Notes under the pieces: model-generated
The model's database searches: none
What the model saw: only the letters and a program-made list of their open reading frames with translations
Told to the model about the DNA's origin: nothing
In this document: piece after piece, positions 5,413 through 5,517 of the stretch
Layout of the letters: the number at the start of each line of letters is the position of its first letter
Numbering within the stretch: the first letter of the stretch is position 1
Position numbers and translations under genes: made by a program
Assembly (NCBI GenBank): GCA_002413185.1
Contig: DHWM01000140.1
Coordinates: forward strand, 17,470 to 22,986
Source of the DNA: Actinobacteria bacterium UBA5182
GTDB lineage: Bacteria; Actinomycetota; UBA4738
Length of the DNA: 5,517 nt
Reading direction: 5' to 3'

Positions 5413-5517
5413 ATGGCACAGGCGACGAAGGACGTGGGACGGGCACCCGGAGGGGCCGGAAAGGGCCTCATCATCCGGGAATACCCGCTCGTCCGGACCC
5501 GGAACATCGGGATCATG
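5413..5517 (+). CDS. fusA: Elongation factor G, N-terminal fragment (runs off the right edge)
   Basis: Only 35 codons are in the window. EF-G is the GTPase that drives ribosome translocation and, with ribosome recycling factor, subunit splitting. The closing RTRNIGIM is the conserved EF-G sequence immediately before the GTP-binding P-loop (AHIDAGKT in the family), which would follow beyond the edge. Position directly after rpsG is the standard str operon order. ATG 5413 gives MAQATKDV, much like the actinobacterial MAQKDV start, and has a good ribosome binding site. From this start, about 15 more residues precede RNIGIM than in mycobacterial EF-G, a Gly- and Ala-rich stretch plus LIIREY. An earlier start at 5383 or 5368 would lengthen this further. 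The family call is firm; the start is moderately sure. Confidence 0.88.
   Translation, partial: MAQATKDVGRAPGGAGKGLIIREYPLVRTRNIGIM

Noticed and set aside
1..5517. CRISPR arrays, insertion sequences, direct repeats or attachment sites
   Set aside because: No spaced repeats, transposase or terminal inverted repeats were seen on reading both strands.

Overview
The window is a G+C-rich stretch with strong G/C preference at third codon positions and every recognisable gene on the + strand. The ribosomal protein S12 start (MPTVQQLVRDGR), the order rpsL-rpsG-fusA and the MAQ... start of EF-G suggest an actinobacterium (Actinomycetota), perhaps an uncultured soil lineage. This taxonomic reading is inference; no marker here fixes it below phylum.

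There are two blocks. The left block (1-4267) starts inside a flavin-dependent halogenase-like enzyme. It lacks about ten N-terminal residues but keeps the WxWxIP and FxxPxxSxG halogenase signatures, and it carries an unexpected four-cysteine zinc ribbon at its C-terminus. After 57 bases come two tandem CPA2/CHX-like cation:proton antiporters (1447-2727 and 2724-4040), then a 76-residue Cys/His-rich protein (4037-4267). The last three genes are joined by 4-base stop/start overlaps (GTGA and ATGA), so they are almost certainly one translationally coupled unit. The first antiporter has the Asp-Asp ion-binding pair of the family. The second has Met-Ser there, although it keeps the scaffold and the membrane lysine.

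The right block (4268-5517) is the start of the str operon: a near-consensus sigma-70-type promoter (TTGACA, 18 bases, TAGGAT), a structured leader of about 150 bases, then rpsL (S12), rpsG (S7) and the first 35 codons of fusA (EF-G). The leader can form two hairpins that share a CCC segment and so exclude each other, as in an attenuator. The rpsL-rpsG gap is only 13 bases.

Taken together, housekeeping translation genes follow, under their own promoter, an accessory cassette of a putative halogenase, an ion-transport pair and a small putative metal-binding protein. The most unusual points are the intact/degenerate antiporter pair coupled to the small Cys/His protein, the zinc-ribbon halogenase and the str leader structure.
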